The notes under the pieces were generated by a model, which worked only from the letters and a program-made list of their open reading frames with translations, did no database searches and was not told where the DNA came from. Shown here one piece after another: positions 47,150 to 55,227 of a DNA stretch of 64,000 nucleotides. A program made the position numbers and the translations under genes. The number at the start of each line of letters is the position of its first letter. Positions within the stretch are counted from its first letter, which is position 1. The stretch spans positions 3,420,501 to 3,484,500 of the forward strand of contig NZ_CP029064.1 of NCBI RefSeq assembly GCF_003076275.1, in the 5' to 3' direction. The stretch comes from Microbulbifer sp. A4B17. GTDB lineage: Bacteria > Pseudomonadota > Gammaproteobacteria > Pseudomonadales > Cellvibrionaceae.

Positions 47150-48637
47150 TTAATTCGCTAGTAAAGGTGCTGGATTGATTCTTTTACCCTCTTTGATTAA
47201 CTCAAAATGAAGATGTGGCCCAGTCACGCGTCCCGATATACCGACAGTTCCTATCGACTGTCCAGCTCGTACAGATTGCCCTACTTCGACTTCCCGATCA
47301 TGCAAATGCGAGTAAAGTGTTTTCGTGCTATTACCGTGATCAATAATTACTATTTTCCCATAATTCTTATGTTTATATTCATCTGTAGACACTATTACAA
47401 CACCAGTTGCAGCTGAAACCACAGGAGTACCTAGCGGTGCCGCAAAGTCAGTACCTTCATGTGACTTCTTACGAATTTCACTTAAATCCCCAAAAGGACT
47501 ACTGATACGTGCACTATCAACAGGGACTATCAAAGTGACAACTTCTTCTGAAGCCATTGTCAAGTCGGGCCTTAAGAGAAGGCCTCCCAATATTAAAATT
47601 GCCGAACAACTACAAAATAGCATTGCCCGAAAATGAACTTCTAAATCGCTATTGGTAGTATCCTTCTTGGAGTGCTCCATAATATTCATCAGTCTACGTC
47701 TGAAAAATGGAACCTGACTCGATCCTTTGAGAAAAGAGAATGCAACTGCCCAATCACTTGCCTTGTGTGAAGAGTTCTTTCGCAGCGTATCGATCATTGT
47801 CTGTGCATATACTCGGTGCAGATCCTGCTTACAAGACTTTAGAACCTCTCGATCACATCCTAATTCAACTGACCAGCTAAACCGAGATTTCATCCAGCCT
47901 AAAAAGGGGTTGAACCATAAAATACAAGTAAAGATATGCACCATCAGGATCAGTAAAGGGTCCAATCTTTTTAAATGCATAATTTCATGCTCAACAATCA
48001 AATTACGCTCGTCCGTATCCAATGATAAAACATAGGCGGGAAGTACCAGTTTACGGTTTAAGAAATGCATCACAAATGGCGTAACTGCTGCTTGCGTAAT
48101 AAAAACCTGAGTTTTACTTCTGCGCAAATAATCACTTTGAGATGAAGTGAACAATTGACCAAATTCTATAATAGGAAGCTGACCCTTTGTTATCAAACTT
48201 AATCTCTTACCATAGAAAAATTGGCTCAATATCACTTTCAATAGCTTAAAGAATACGCCACTCGCATATAAAAGTAGCCAAAAAATAGCCAGTAACTCAA
48301 TAACGCTTAAAGATGTAGGTACATAATTTTGTAACGCCATATTTACAGGCAGTATAGAAGCACCATCTTGAGCAACGGGCAGTTCAAAATTCAGATCCGG
48401 AACCAAACCTAAAGTCAACCTATCGGTTACTTGCGCAAGGATAAATGGAGAACCAGAAACCACTAGGGCACACAGCCAAAAGCTCCTCCATTGGTAAATA
48501 GCTTTAAATCTATATCCTCCATAAATAGTGACCAGCCAGATAACGGCAAACACCATTCCCGCCCATAAAACTGAGAAGAAAGAGATAACCAGAAAATCCA
48601 GTGAAAATGGTAAAAGTGAAGAGACTATTTCAGTCAT
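47150..48637 (-). CDS. BlaR1-type M56 metalloprotease fused to an M23 endopeptidase domain
   Basis: Protein of 495 residues. The N-terminal part has several membrane helices (VISFFSVLWAGMVFAVIWLV, FWLCALVV, ELLAIFWLLLYASGVFF, LLILMVHIFTCILWF), with the gluzincin motif H-E-I-M-H (VEHEIMHLKRLDP), as in BlaR1/MecR1 sensors. A further hydrophobic segment (about 345-365) precedes a C-terminal M23 domain with HEGTDFAAPLGTPV and GPHLHFELIKEG zinc motifs. BlaR1 normally ends in a penicillin-binding sensor domain; here a peptidoglycan endopeptidase domain takes its place. It sits between a BlaI-type repressor (3 bp gap) and an M23 gene. Confidence 0.88.
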   Translation of the reverse strand: MTEIVSSLLPFSLDFLVISFFSVLWAGMVFAVIWLVTIYGGYRFKAIYQWRSFWLCALVVSGSPFILAQVTDRLTLGLVPDLNFELPVAQDGASILPVNMALQNYVPTSLSVIELLAIFWLLLYASGVFFKLLKVILSQFFYGKRLSLITKGQLPIIEFGQLFTSSQSDYLRRSKTQVFITQAAVTPFVMHFLNRKLVLPAYVLSLDTDERNLIVEHEIMHLKRLDPLLILMVHIFTCILWFNPFLGWMKSRFSWSVELGCDREVLKSCKQDLHRVYAQTMIDTLRKNSSHKASDWAVAFSFLKGSSQVPFFRRRLMNIMEHSKKDTTNSDLEVHFRAMLFCSCSAILILGGLLLRPDLTMASEEVVTLIVPVDSARISSPFGDLSEIRKKSHEGTDFAAPLGTPVVSAATGVVIVSTDEYKHKNYGKIVIIDHGNSTKTLYSHLHDREVEVGQSVRAGQSIGTVGISGRVTGPHLHFELIKEGKRINPAPLLAN

Positions 48638-48640
48638 GAC

Positions 48641-49039
48641 CTATTTACCGTCCTCATTATCTGGCTCAGAATCAGGCCAGGCATCAAGCACTGCCTGAAG
48701 CTCCTCAATATCCTCTTCACTCATTAACTTACTACCGGCAAACATCGCCACAGGGAGAGGACCATCGAGCTCCAAAACTCTCTCAGCAAAGTCTCTTGCA
48801 TATAAAGCCAAGGTTTCCACCTTATCAACCGTAGGGCTATAGACATGAATTCCATGGATCTCTGATTGAGTCACAAGCGACTTGTCCCGCATACGATCCA
48901 GGGTCTTTCGTGTAGAAGAGTAAGACCACTCCAATTCAGGCTTTACTCGATCATGTAACTCTCTAGCACTCAATGGTTTTTGCTTCCAGAGAGCCTTCAA
49001 TAACGCGAGTTCAGACGGGGACGGCTTTATTTCTCTCAT
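48641..49039 (-). CDS. BlaI/MecI/CopY-family transcriptional repressor
   Basis: Protein of 132 residues from the ATG at 49039 (GGGA 8 nt upstream; an in-frame extension to 49108 overlaps the operator). The winged helix is clear: SELALLKALWKQKPLSARELHDRV, then TRKTLDRMRDKSLV, with a C-terminal dimer region. Family members repress their own operon until cleaved by the M56 protease. The site cleaved would lie after the DNA-binding domain. It is the first gene of the operon with the M56-M23 and M23 genes and has a palindrome upstream. Confidence 0.9.
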   Translation of the reverse strand: MREIKPSPSELALLKALWKQKPLSARELHDRVKPELEWSYSSTRKTLDRMRDKSLVTQSEIHGIHVYSPTVDKVETLALYARDFAERVLELDGPLPVAMFAGSKLMSEEDIEELQAVLDAWPDSEPDNEDGK

Positions 49040-49090
49040 TGTATTTTCCCTTGTGACAGACAGGGCTATCCTGCTACATAAGTACACAGT

Positions 49091-49108
49091 GTGCGACAAT
49101 AGTCGCAC
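49091..49108. promoter_or_regulatory. Candidate BlaI operator palindrome
   Basis: GTGCGAC (49091-49097) is repeated inverted as GTCGCAC (49102-49108) around AATA. It is perfect on both arms, lies 52 bp upstream of the blaI-type start and is in an otherwise AT-rich gap. The size and dyad spacing fit a dimeric repressor site, though the arms differ from the TACA/TGTA core known for staphylococcal BlaI. Confidence 0.6.
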
Positions 49109-49567
49109 TCAGTCAATAAGCACCTCGCGAAACTTATTTCGATTATTTTTTATACAAGTGTGATAAGTAAGATCGCTTGGTGAATAACCGAAGCAGCAAG
49201 GCTGGCCGCCCACCAATCTATTTTTGCTCAGCCCAAGCACCAACTAATGACAGCTTTCCAAACAGATACCTGCTTTGAGCTCTTGGGGATTGCAGAACAA
49301 GCACCAGACACAACCCCAACCCAAACCCTTGGCGCTCAAAAAACGCATGGGATATGGCTTTACCATTGTAGAAGGGAGTAAAATACCAGCAGCTAAAAGA
49401 AATCGGCATGCAGTTATCAGAACAATAAACCACCAATCCCATTTGGCCGGCTACCCTAAACTTACCAGATAAATAAGTACCATCAGAAGTGGAGCATATT
49501 CTGCAGTATTTACATGTGCCCTTACTCATTTCTGCACAGTGTTATCAGGATCAAACGAATGCCCAGC

Positions 49568-49663
49568 CTAAATTGCATACTTGCCACGCCCAACAGTAAC
49601 AAGTACACCTAGCAAAAGAGATAATGCCGCTAACAGCCCAATACATAAGTAGTAAACATTCAT
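49568..49663 (-). CDS. Small hydrophobic peptide (31 residues)
   Basis: An open frame of 31 codons plus stop begins with ATG at 49663, with GGAG 7 nt upstream. The product begins MNVYYLCIGLLAALS and continues LLLGVLVTVG, forming one membrane helix with a short basic tail (RGKYAI). Because of its length it can be missed by gene finders. It lies between the 155-residue hypothetical gene and the blaI operon on the same strand. No homologue is known to me; chance is possible but the ribosome binding site and helix favour a real small membrane protein. Confidence 0.4.
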   Translation of the reverse strand: MNVYYLCIGLLAALSLLLGVLVTVGRGKYAI

Positions 49664-49763
49664 AGAAATCTCCATTTTCTACGCTATTTGTAAAGGGGGA
49701 AAATAGCCGGCTCCCCCTTTCCAAAGATTCTCACACTACAAAGATACAGGTTTTATTAGCATT

Positions 49764-50231
49764 TTAGAGAATCACAGTCTTATCTTTGGAGTCGACCGCA
49801 AATAATGCAACCAGAGAGAATTGTGAAAAGCCCTGATCAGTGGACAGATACTCTTTACACCAAAACCTGAGGTCATCTGACAATTTAGCCAAGGCATCAT
49901 GCCTTTCCACGTCAGAGTCATACTGAGAAGCCAATCCGACAAAGTGGCATCGCACAACCACTTTAGAGTCATTGCTACGATTATCATCTGTTATTGATAT
50001 TGTCACAGCAGCCGATAGAGGCTCCCAACCAATCAAGAAGTACAGGGAGTTATCATTTACGTTTTCATCAAGCTTTGAAATCGCAAGCTGCAATGCTTCA
50101 GAAAGATCCTGATAGATACCTTCCGTCGTCTTCGCTCCACTTTCCGACCGATGCACCTCATACTCGGTATCAGCACTATCTCCCAAGCCAAAAAGGGAGG
50201 GAGATTTCTCTACCTGCCAGACCAACCCCAT
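49764..50231 (-). CDS. Hypothetical protein
   Basis: Protein of 155 residues with a good ribosome binding site (TTGGAGGATTT before ATG). It has no signal peptide or membrane helix. It is rich in Asp and Ser, with a mix of predicted strands (SLYFLIGWEPLSAAVTISI, KVVVRCHFVGLASQYD) and a helix near residue 40 (DLSEALQLAISKLDE). No family is recognised. Its neighbours (small peptide, DUF4442 gene) do not indicate a role. Confidence 0.7.
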   Translation of the reverse strand: MGLVWQVEKSPSLFGLGDSADTEYEVHRSESGAKTTEGIYQDLSEALQLAISKLDENVNDNSLYFLIGWEPLSAAVTISITDDNRSNDSKVVVRCHFVGLASQYDSDVERHDALAKLSDDLRFWCKEYLSTDQGFSQFSLVALFAVDSKDKTVIL

Positions 50232-50396
50232 AAATCCTCCAAATATATCGAAACTAATAAAAGAATAGTCTACGAGATTTATAGACGGAGCACACTGATC
50301 AGCCTTCTGACCTCCTCCCTATGCCCCTACTGGAAACTAAAATTGAGCTAATTTACCCGGAAATAGATCCAGAATTGGCCTCAGGTACCAAGCCTA

Positions 50397-50882
50397 TCAC
50401 TTGGCTACAGGACGCTCTGAAACACGCATAGTGATATCTGCATGGAAAACTTCAACCCCACTTGTATCGACAACACTTACAGGCATTACCACATCTCCAA
50501 CCTGAATTGCTTTAAAGTCGGGGCACTCACAAACAGCACGAAGATTTGTCTTCGCCATCTTTAAGTACTTAACCTCCATGCCTACTGGTATCCAGCGAAA
50601 GCGTCGGTCCAGAGATACATCCAGGCATATACCACCAGCCAGCTCCGCAGCATTACACATAGCGATAGCATGAACTGTACCGATATGATTGGTTACACTC
50701 CATCGTTTACCTAGTAAAACCTCCACCCTACCGGGTGTTATTTCAGCAAAACGTGGCTTTATTGATCGAAAATATGGCGCCTTTAAGGCCACTACATTAG
50801 ATACCGCCCAGCGGCCCAATGCTGAGCTGCCAAACCTGCTCCAAAGGTTGAGCACCGGGCTTTTTGAAGATTGATAATCCAT
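50397..50882 (-). CDS. DUF4442 hot-dog domain protein
   Basis: Protein of 161 residues. The segment TNHIGTVHAIAMCNAAELAGGI is the hot-dog central helix region (family HxxA... acid position is Glu in AAELAG), and VEVLLGKRWSV and FRWIPVGMEVKYLKMA are flanking strands. DUF4442 proteins are putative acyl-CoA thioesterases without an assigned substrate. The gene is monocistronic, cytoplasmic as far as can be seen. Confidence 0.82.
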   Translation of the reverse strand: MDYQSSKSPVLNLWSRFGSSALGRWAVSNVVALKAPYFRSIKPRFAEITPGRVEVLLGKRWSVTNHIGTVHAIAMCNAAELAGGICLDVSLDRRFRWIPVGMEVKYLKMAKTNLRAVCECPDFKAIQVGDVVMPVSVVDTSGVEVFHADITMRVSERPVAK

Positions 50883-51258
50883 CTTGCCTCACTATCTTAA
50901 AAGTCGAGTCACCGCTCTAAACAAATGAATTTAAATTACTTGCGCGAACTATATATCAGTTTTCAATAGCCTAAAGTAATCAGATCTATCAGTTTTATTG
51001 ACATGCACTTTATTCAAAATAGAACAATAGATAAATGTTAAATAACAATTCAACCGGAAAACAACTCATGTAGATTGGGGCCATAACAATTCACAGCCAT
51101 TAAAGCCAACTCCATTATCGATCGAAATAAGTGTAAAAACAGGACAACAAGCAATGTTGGCGCATGTAATATGATTTAGATTTGGATATATACCTAACTC
51201 TATCTGACAGAAGGAAAATACACTTAGCAACTATTAACTACAAAAAGTAGGTATCAAT
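50883..51258. other. Intergenic region between divergent genes
   Basis: About 376 bp, AT-rich. A TTGACA hexamer lies near 50998 with TAGAAC 16 bp on, a possible but weak promoter for the plus strand. No gene or RNA is visible. Confidence 0.35.
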
Positions 51259-51906
51259 ATGGCCATGCCTCCAGCCGCTGCACTCAATCTAATGACTACA
51301 AATACTTCCAACTTTTTAAAAACATATCCTGTTAGAATTTGGGGAAACACCGGGGCTTCTGCAGTAAGGCAGTATTGTATAGGAAATGGTGGCAACTCCT
51401 ACCGCCCCGGAACAGTATTGGGCACTCATAACATGCATACCACCGAGGCCTTCCAGATTCGTGGATCTATGTTTTATATGGCAACTAATCCACACCTGTT
51501 TTTTACGCACTCTATTCACATGGATGCTGGAGCAGCAAACCTGGGGTTCTATCGCCTACCACCTGCTACAGGACCATCCATAATGGTGACAGGTCAACTT
51601 TCTGCCTGCTCTTTTGTGATTCGTCCTGTAGTTGGCAGTACCGCTTTGGATGTAGCTCATATTCGACCCGCAGGAATCAGCGGCACAGTCCTTCGCAATA
51701 ATTTGTCAGCCACATACGGAACCGCTTTTGTGTATGGAACCAGTGATCAGCGAGGATTTTATAACGGAGCCAATAGAACAGTTTCTGTAATTGGTATAAG
51801 AACAGGAACTAACTGGAAAATTTATGCCCAGAAGCACGATCGAACAACCGGAGATTACCGAATTATGAGTGTTTATATGATTTATCCAAGCCACCAAAAG
51901 ATGTAA
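51259..51906 (+). CDS. BLF1/CNF-fold-like putative deamidase (toxin or effector type)
   Basis: Protein of 215 residues without a signal peptide. A TxxLSxC pattern is visible: Thr111-Gly-Gln-Leu-Ser-Ala-Cys117, with His134 in ALDVAHIRP. Burkholderia lethal factor 1 (211 residues) has Thr88-x-x-L-S-G-Cys94 with His106, and CNF1 has an LSGC Cys866 with His881; both deamidate a glutamine (eIF4A or Rho). The same Thr-Cys-His order and nearly equal size suggest a catalytic domain of this fold, although the second motif residue is Ala and the Cys-His spacing is 17. This is my motif comparison, not a search. The ATG is preceded by TAGGT. Confidence 0.5.
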   Translation: MAMPPAAALNLMTTNTSNFLKTYPVRIWGNTGASAVRQYCIGNGGNSYRPGTVLGTHNMHTTEAFQIRGSMFYMATNPHLFFTHSIHMDAGAANLGFYRLPPATGPSIMVTGQLSACSFVIRPVVGSTALDVAHIRPAGISGTVLRNNLSATYGTAFVYGTSDQRGFYNGANRTVSVIGIRTGTNWKIYAQKHDRTTGDYRIMSVYMIYPSHQKM

Positions 51907-52063
51907 CGTAAGGGGAAGATCTACTCAAAAAGAAAAATAGAGCACGATAGTATAGTACAGAGAGAACTCCTCCTCACTGCCTCACCTGCCTCCACTTACA
52001 GCGCGACCCGTTCAAACTAGAACCGGGGCTCCCTACCATAAGGGTTACCCCTGAAAAACAAGC

Positions 52064-53035
52064 CTAAGTTAACTTTTGGCGGTACTCTCTGGGCAGCATA
52101 CCTTTATTTCGACGAAATGCTCGCCTTAATTGCTCTTGCGACTTAAAGCCACAAATAGTCGCTATACGCTCCTGAGTTAATGCTTGAGTAGCCAAAAGCT
52201 GGCAAACCTTCTCAATACGAATCTTCTCAACAAAACGACCTGGAGTAATCCCCATATCTTGAGTAAAACAGCGTGCAAAATTCCTTGGACTCATTGATGC
52301 CTTTTCTGCAAGACTATTAACACACAGAATTTTATCTAGATTATTATGAATCCACTGGATCAACTCTAAAAAACGGTCACTCTTTAACTGGCTCATTAAA
52401 TAAGTACTATTCTGCTTATGATCAGAATCCCGTTTCAGATATAAAACCATCAACTGCGCAACAGACAAAGCGATGCCCCGACCAAAATCATCCTCTACCA
52501 TTGCCAGGGCCATGTCGACGCCTGCACTAACACCTGCCGAAGTATATATATGACCATCTTTAACAAATACCGATTCTGAATCAACATCCACTTCTGGAAA
52601 TTTTCTCAGCTGATCAATGTATCTCCAATGGGTTGTAGCCCGCCGCCCATTAAGCAAACCTATTGTTGCAAGAATCAGGGCTCCATTACCAATAGACCCT
52701 ATACGCTGCACCAAACCAGACTGGAGAGAAAGCCATCGTTTTAGACATTCGCTTACCTTAAAGGTGTCAGGAGTGTTAAGGTTACCACTCAAAAGGAGAG
52801 TGTGGATACCTCTTGAATCAGTAAAACATTTATCTGAACATAACCTAAGACCCGATGATATTTTCTTGGTATCCCCATCCTCAGCTAAAAACTCCACATC
52901 GTACTGATCATCACAACTAAAACCTCTGTCTCTTAATTGCTGATTCGCTAGAGAAAAAACCTCTGCAGGCCCCATCACATCTAAAGAGTGCGCACCTGGA
53001 TAAAATACGATTGATACTTTCTTTTTACTGTTCAT
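52064..53035 (-). CDS. GlxA-type AraC-family regulator with DJ-1/PfpI domain
   Basis: Protein of 323 residues from the ATG at 53035 (MNSKKKVSIVFYPGAHSLD); an in-frame start lies at 53086. The N-terminal DJ-1/PfpI-like domain ends near residue 190 with ATTHWRYIDQL. Where GlxA relatives have a nucleophile Cys (S-V-C-x-G), this protein has SIGNGALILA, so the cysteine is absent. The C-terminal AraC domain has two helix-turn-helix units (NSLAEKASMSPRNFARCF, ERIATICGFKSQEQLRRAF). It probably binds a ligand and controls nearby genes; the target is not known. Confidence 0.85.
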   Translation of the reverse strand: MNSKKKVSIVFYPGAHSLDVMGPAEVFSLANQQLRDRGFSCDDQYDVEFLAEDGDTKKISSGLRLCSDKCFTDSRGIHTLLLSGNLNTPDTFKVSECLKRWLSLQSGLVQRIGSIGNGALILATIGLLNGRRATTHWRYIDQLRKFPEVDVDSESVFVKDGHIYTSAGVSAGVDMALAMVEDDFGRGIALSVAQLMVLYLKRDSDHKQNSTYLMSQLKSDRFLELIQWIHNNLDKILCVNSLAEKASMSPRNFARCFTQDMGITPGRFVEKIRIEKVCQLLATQALTQERIATICGFKSQEQLRRAFRRNKGMLPREYRQKLT

Positions 53036-54381
53036 TTTAACTTGAAGAATATATGTAAAACTATATACCAACACCAAAAATTGCAATGCGGACTATTAAG
53101 CTATTAAGGAAAACTTCAGGAGTACTATTTTAGGAAGGCTATGCATCCATAAAGGATATGCAAAAATCCATAGCGGAAGCTGAACTAAAGGGCTGTAATA
53201 TATTTCAGTGCTGAACTTGAGATATTACAAATAAGTTAATCCTTCGTTTTACCTGTGTAACCTAATAGACAAACACGACTGCAAAGCAGTAAGAATTGAT
53301 CCACGGTGACTTCTTACCTCAACAAGATATGTCTGACAAAAACTCCATTTATTGGCCATACTTTAAGATATAAATACATTACATCTGCATCTTACTTAAT
53401 ATTGACACTGTACGAATCAATATTACTGATCATTAACATTTTTAAATAAGCTAATCTTGCCAATAAGGTACCAGCTTTTTATATTCTGTAAAGTAATAAT
53501 CTTATTTTTTTTCGGAATATAGGGTCGCCCATCAAATAGTCATACATCCTGCCAAATAAACTGTAATTGCAGCCACCAGGCTCCTGAAAAAAGCACCTGT
53601 AAATCCTCCTCAGCCAAATCCACACAAAGAGGCATCAAGCAACAAAAGATAAATATAATCATTTCTAATTGCAGGGCGTCAGGCTTCATTTGTTTGATTC
53701 AACTCATCTAATACATACTGATTACAAGGAGAACCACAGAAAAGCACAATCAAAGAACCTGTAAATTTAACAAGCGCTCACAAAAGCAAAGGATACACTT
53801 TATCTCCAAAATTGATTCCTTTAACGTGAAAATTTTAAAGCTCTGCAAAATAGACAAGCTGGTTACCTAACGCCCTAAAAACAAGTACCTTAATAGCAGA
53901 ACCTGTCTTCGATGACCAACAACTGTCAAAGCAGCTTAAAAACACAAGTAAAAATCACTATTTCAATAAGCTTATAATAAATGAAACAATAAAAGTAATG
54001 CACCGAAATAGAGCGTACCCAACCATCTCTGTGAAAAACAAATCTATTCCGGCTAAATATAAAGGAGTGCAAGCTTAAAAAGAGCAGCCTTAAAAATTAA
54101 GGGAATCCAAAATATGCGACCACCAGCTTCAATAATACCAAGCATATAAGCCAAAAAATATTCAAAAAATATCGGACAAGGTAAAAACATGAGATTTACA
54201 TTAATCCTAAATTTCACCAAAAACTGCAGACTAAAATATGACAACGTGAACAGTCGCACATATTTTACAGCCAACCCAAACACAAGAACCACTTTACAAT
54301 TATTTACTTGACCATAAAGGCATTGAAAAAATATTTTACAGTTCAATAAAAAATGATAGTACCTTGCAGGAGTAACCTTCC
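53036..54381. other. Long AT-rich non-coding region
   Basis: About 1.3 kb without a convincing gene. A TTG-initiated minus-strand frame at 54053-54346 (97 codons, very hydrophobic) lacks a ribosome binding site and is not called. The region is strongly AT-rich and carries no IS remains I can recognise. Confidence 0.45.
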
Positions 54382-55005
54382 ATGCCCTTAGTGAAAGTCT
54401 CTTCCGAGCATTTAATTACAGTTGCCACAGAAGAAATCCGGCGAGGCAATATTTTTATGCTATCCGAGCCTCACGGAAATGACATTTGCGTAGATATAAC
54501 AAAAAATGTTATGGCTCGTTCTGCTGGGGGAAACAACAAACTTATGCTCGAAGCCCCGATCCAAATGCATTCGGAAACACGTAGAGATTTGGAACACTTT
54601 CTATCAACAACACACACCCCAAGGCTAAAGGAGTTACCCTCCTATGCACTTAAAACCGGCTGGGCACTAAGCTGTGTAGATGGAGACTTTCGGGTAGGAT
54701 TAAATGTTGATATTCGCCAGGCTCGGATGGTCGGACGCTACTCACAAGCCAGGCAGGCATTTATTGCCGGCAATATTAGCAGGGTAGCCAAAACTACCAA
54801 TAAAGGATGCTTCGTTCTTTATGGCAGGAATCATATTACTGGAGCCAAAAAATCAACTCGTAGAACAGGCCTCTTTCCTGAAGATATAATTAGCTTGGCT
54901 GAACTACTAACTGGAAGAGGGTATAAACAACGAACTCGATACCAGCTCATTGATGGAAAAACTAAAGTTTATGCTCAAGCAGTGGGTCGTGCAGAGCTGC
55001 TTTAA
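54382..55005 (+). CDS. ChaN/TIKI-superfamily-like putative hydrolase
   Basis: Protein of 207 residues with GGAG 9 nt before the ATG. It has three elements in the order seen in the TIKI/ChaN/erythromycin-esterase superfamily: FMLSEPHGND (Glu29, His31), LMLEAPIQM (Glu57) and VLYGRNHITG (His151) near the C-terminal half. Related domains occur in Pasteurella multocida toxin and in polymorphic toxins. The similarity rests on motif order and is modest. No signal peptide is seen. It lies between the BLF1-like gene and the deaminase gene, on the same strand as both. Confidence 0.5.
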   Translation: MPLVKVSSEHLITVATEEIRRGNIFMLSEPHGNDICVDITKNVMARSAGGNNKLMLEAPIQMHSETRRDLEHFLSTTHTPRLKELPSYALKTGWALSCVDGDFRVGLNVDIRQARMVGRYSQARQAFIAGNISRVAKTTNKGCFVLYGRNHITGAKKSTRRTGLFPEDIISLAELLTGRGYKQRTRYQLIDGKTKVYAQAVGRAELL

Positions 55006-55227
55006 ATCAGCTTCACTGAAAACTCAGCGCTCATCACATTTTTTATATATGGTAAACCAGTTGAATAGAGCTACCTTATGGTAGCCTGAAGACTTCTTTC
55101 ACATATGAATATTAAAAATTATTAATAGAAAATATAGGCCAAGGATAGGCTTCTAAACTTGGGGATTATCCATAGATAGTGACACACCAGCAGTTACTTT
55201 ATAAAATATTCAAGAGAGGATATATCC

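Noticed and set aside
49218-49529. 103-codon minus-strand frame, Cys-rich and partly hydrophobic
   Set aside because: No ribosome binding site and no recognisable domain. It could be a remnant of a repeated element, but I cannot test that here.
50998-51030. TTGACA with a TAGAAC box as a promoter
   Set aside because: The -10 match is weak and the site is about 230 bp from the nearest start.
54053-54346. 97-codon very hydrophobic minus-strand frame
   Set aside because: TTG start, no ribosome binding site, and located in AT-rich DNA where hydrophobic frames arise by chance. An immunity-protein role was considered but is unsupported.
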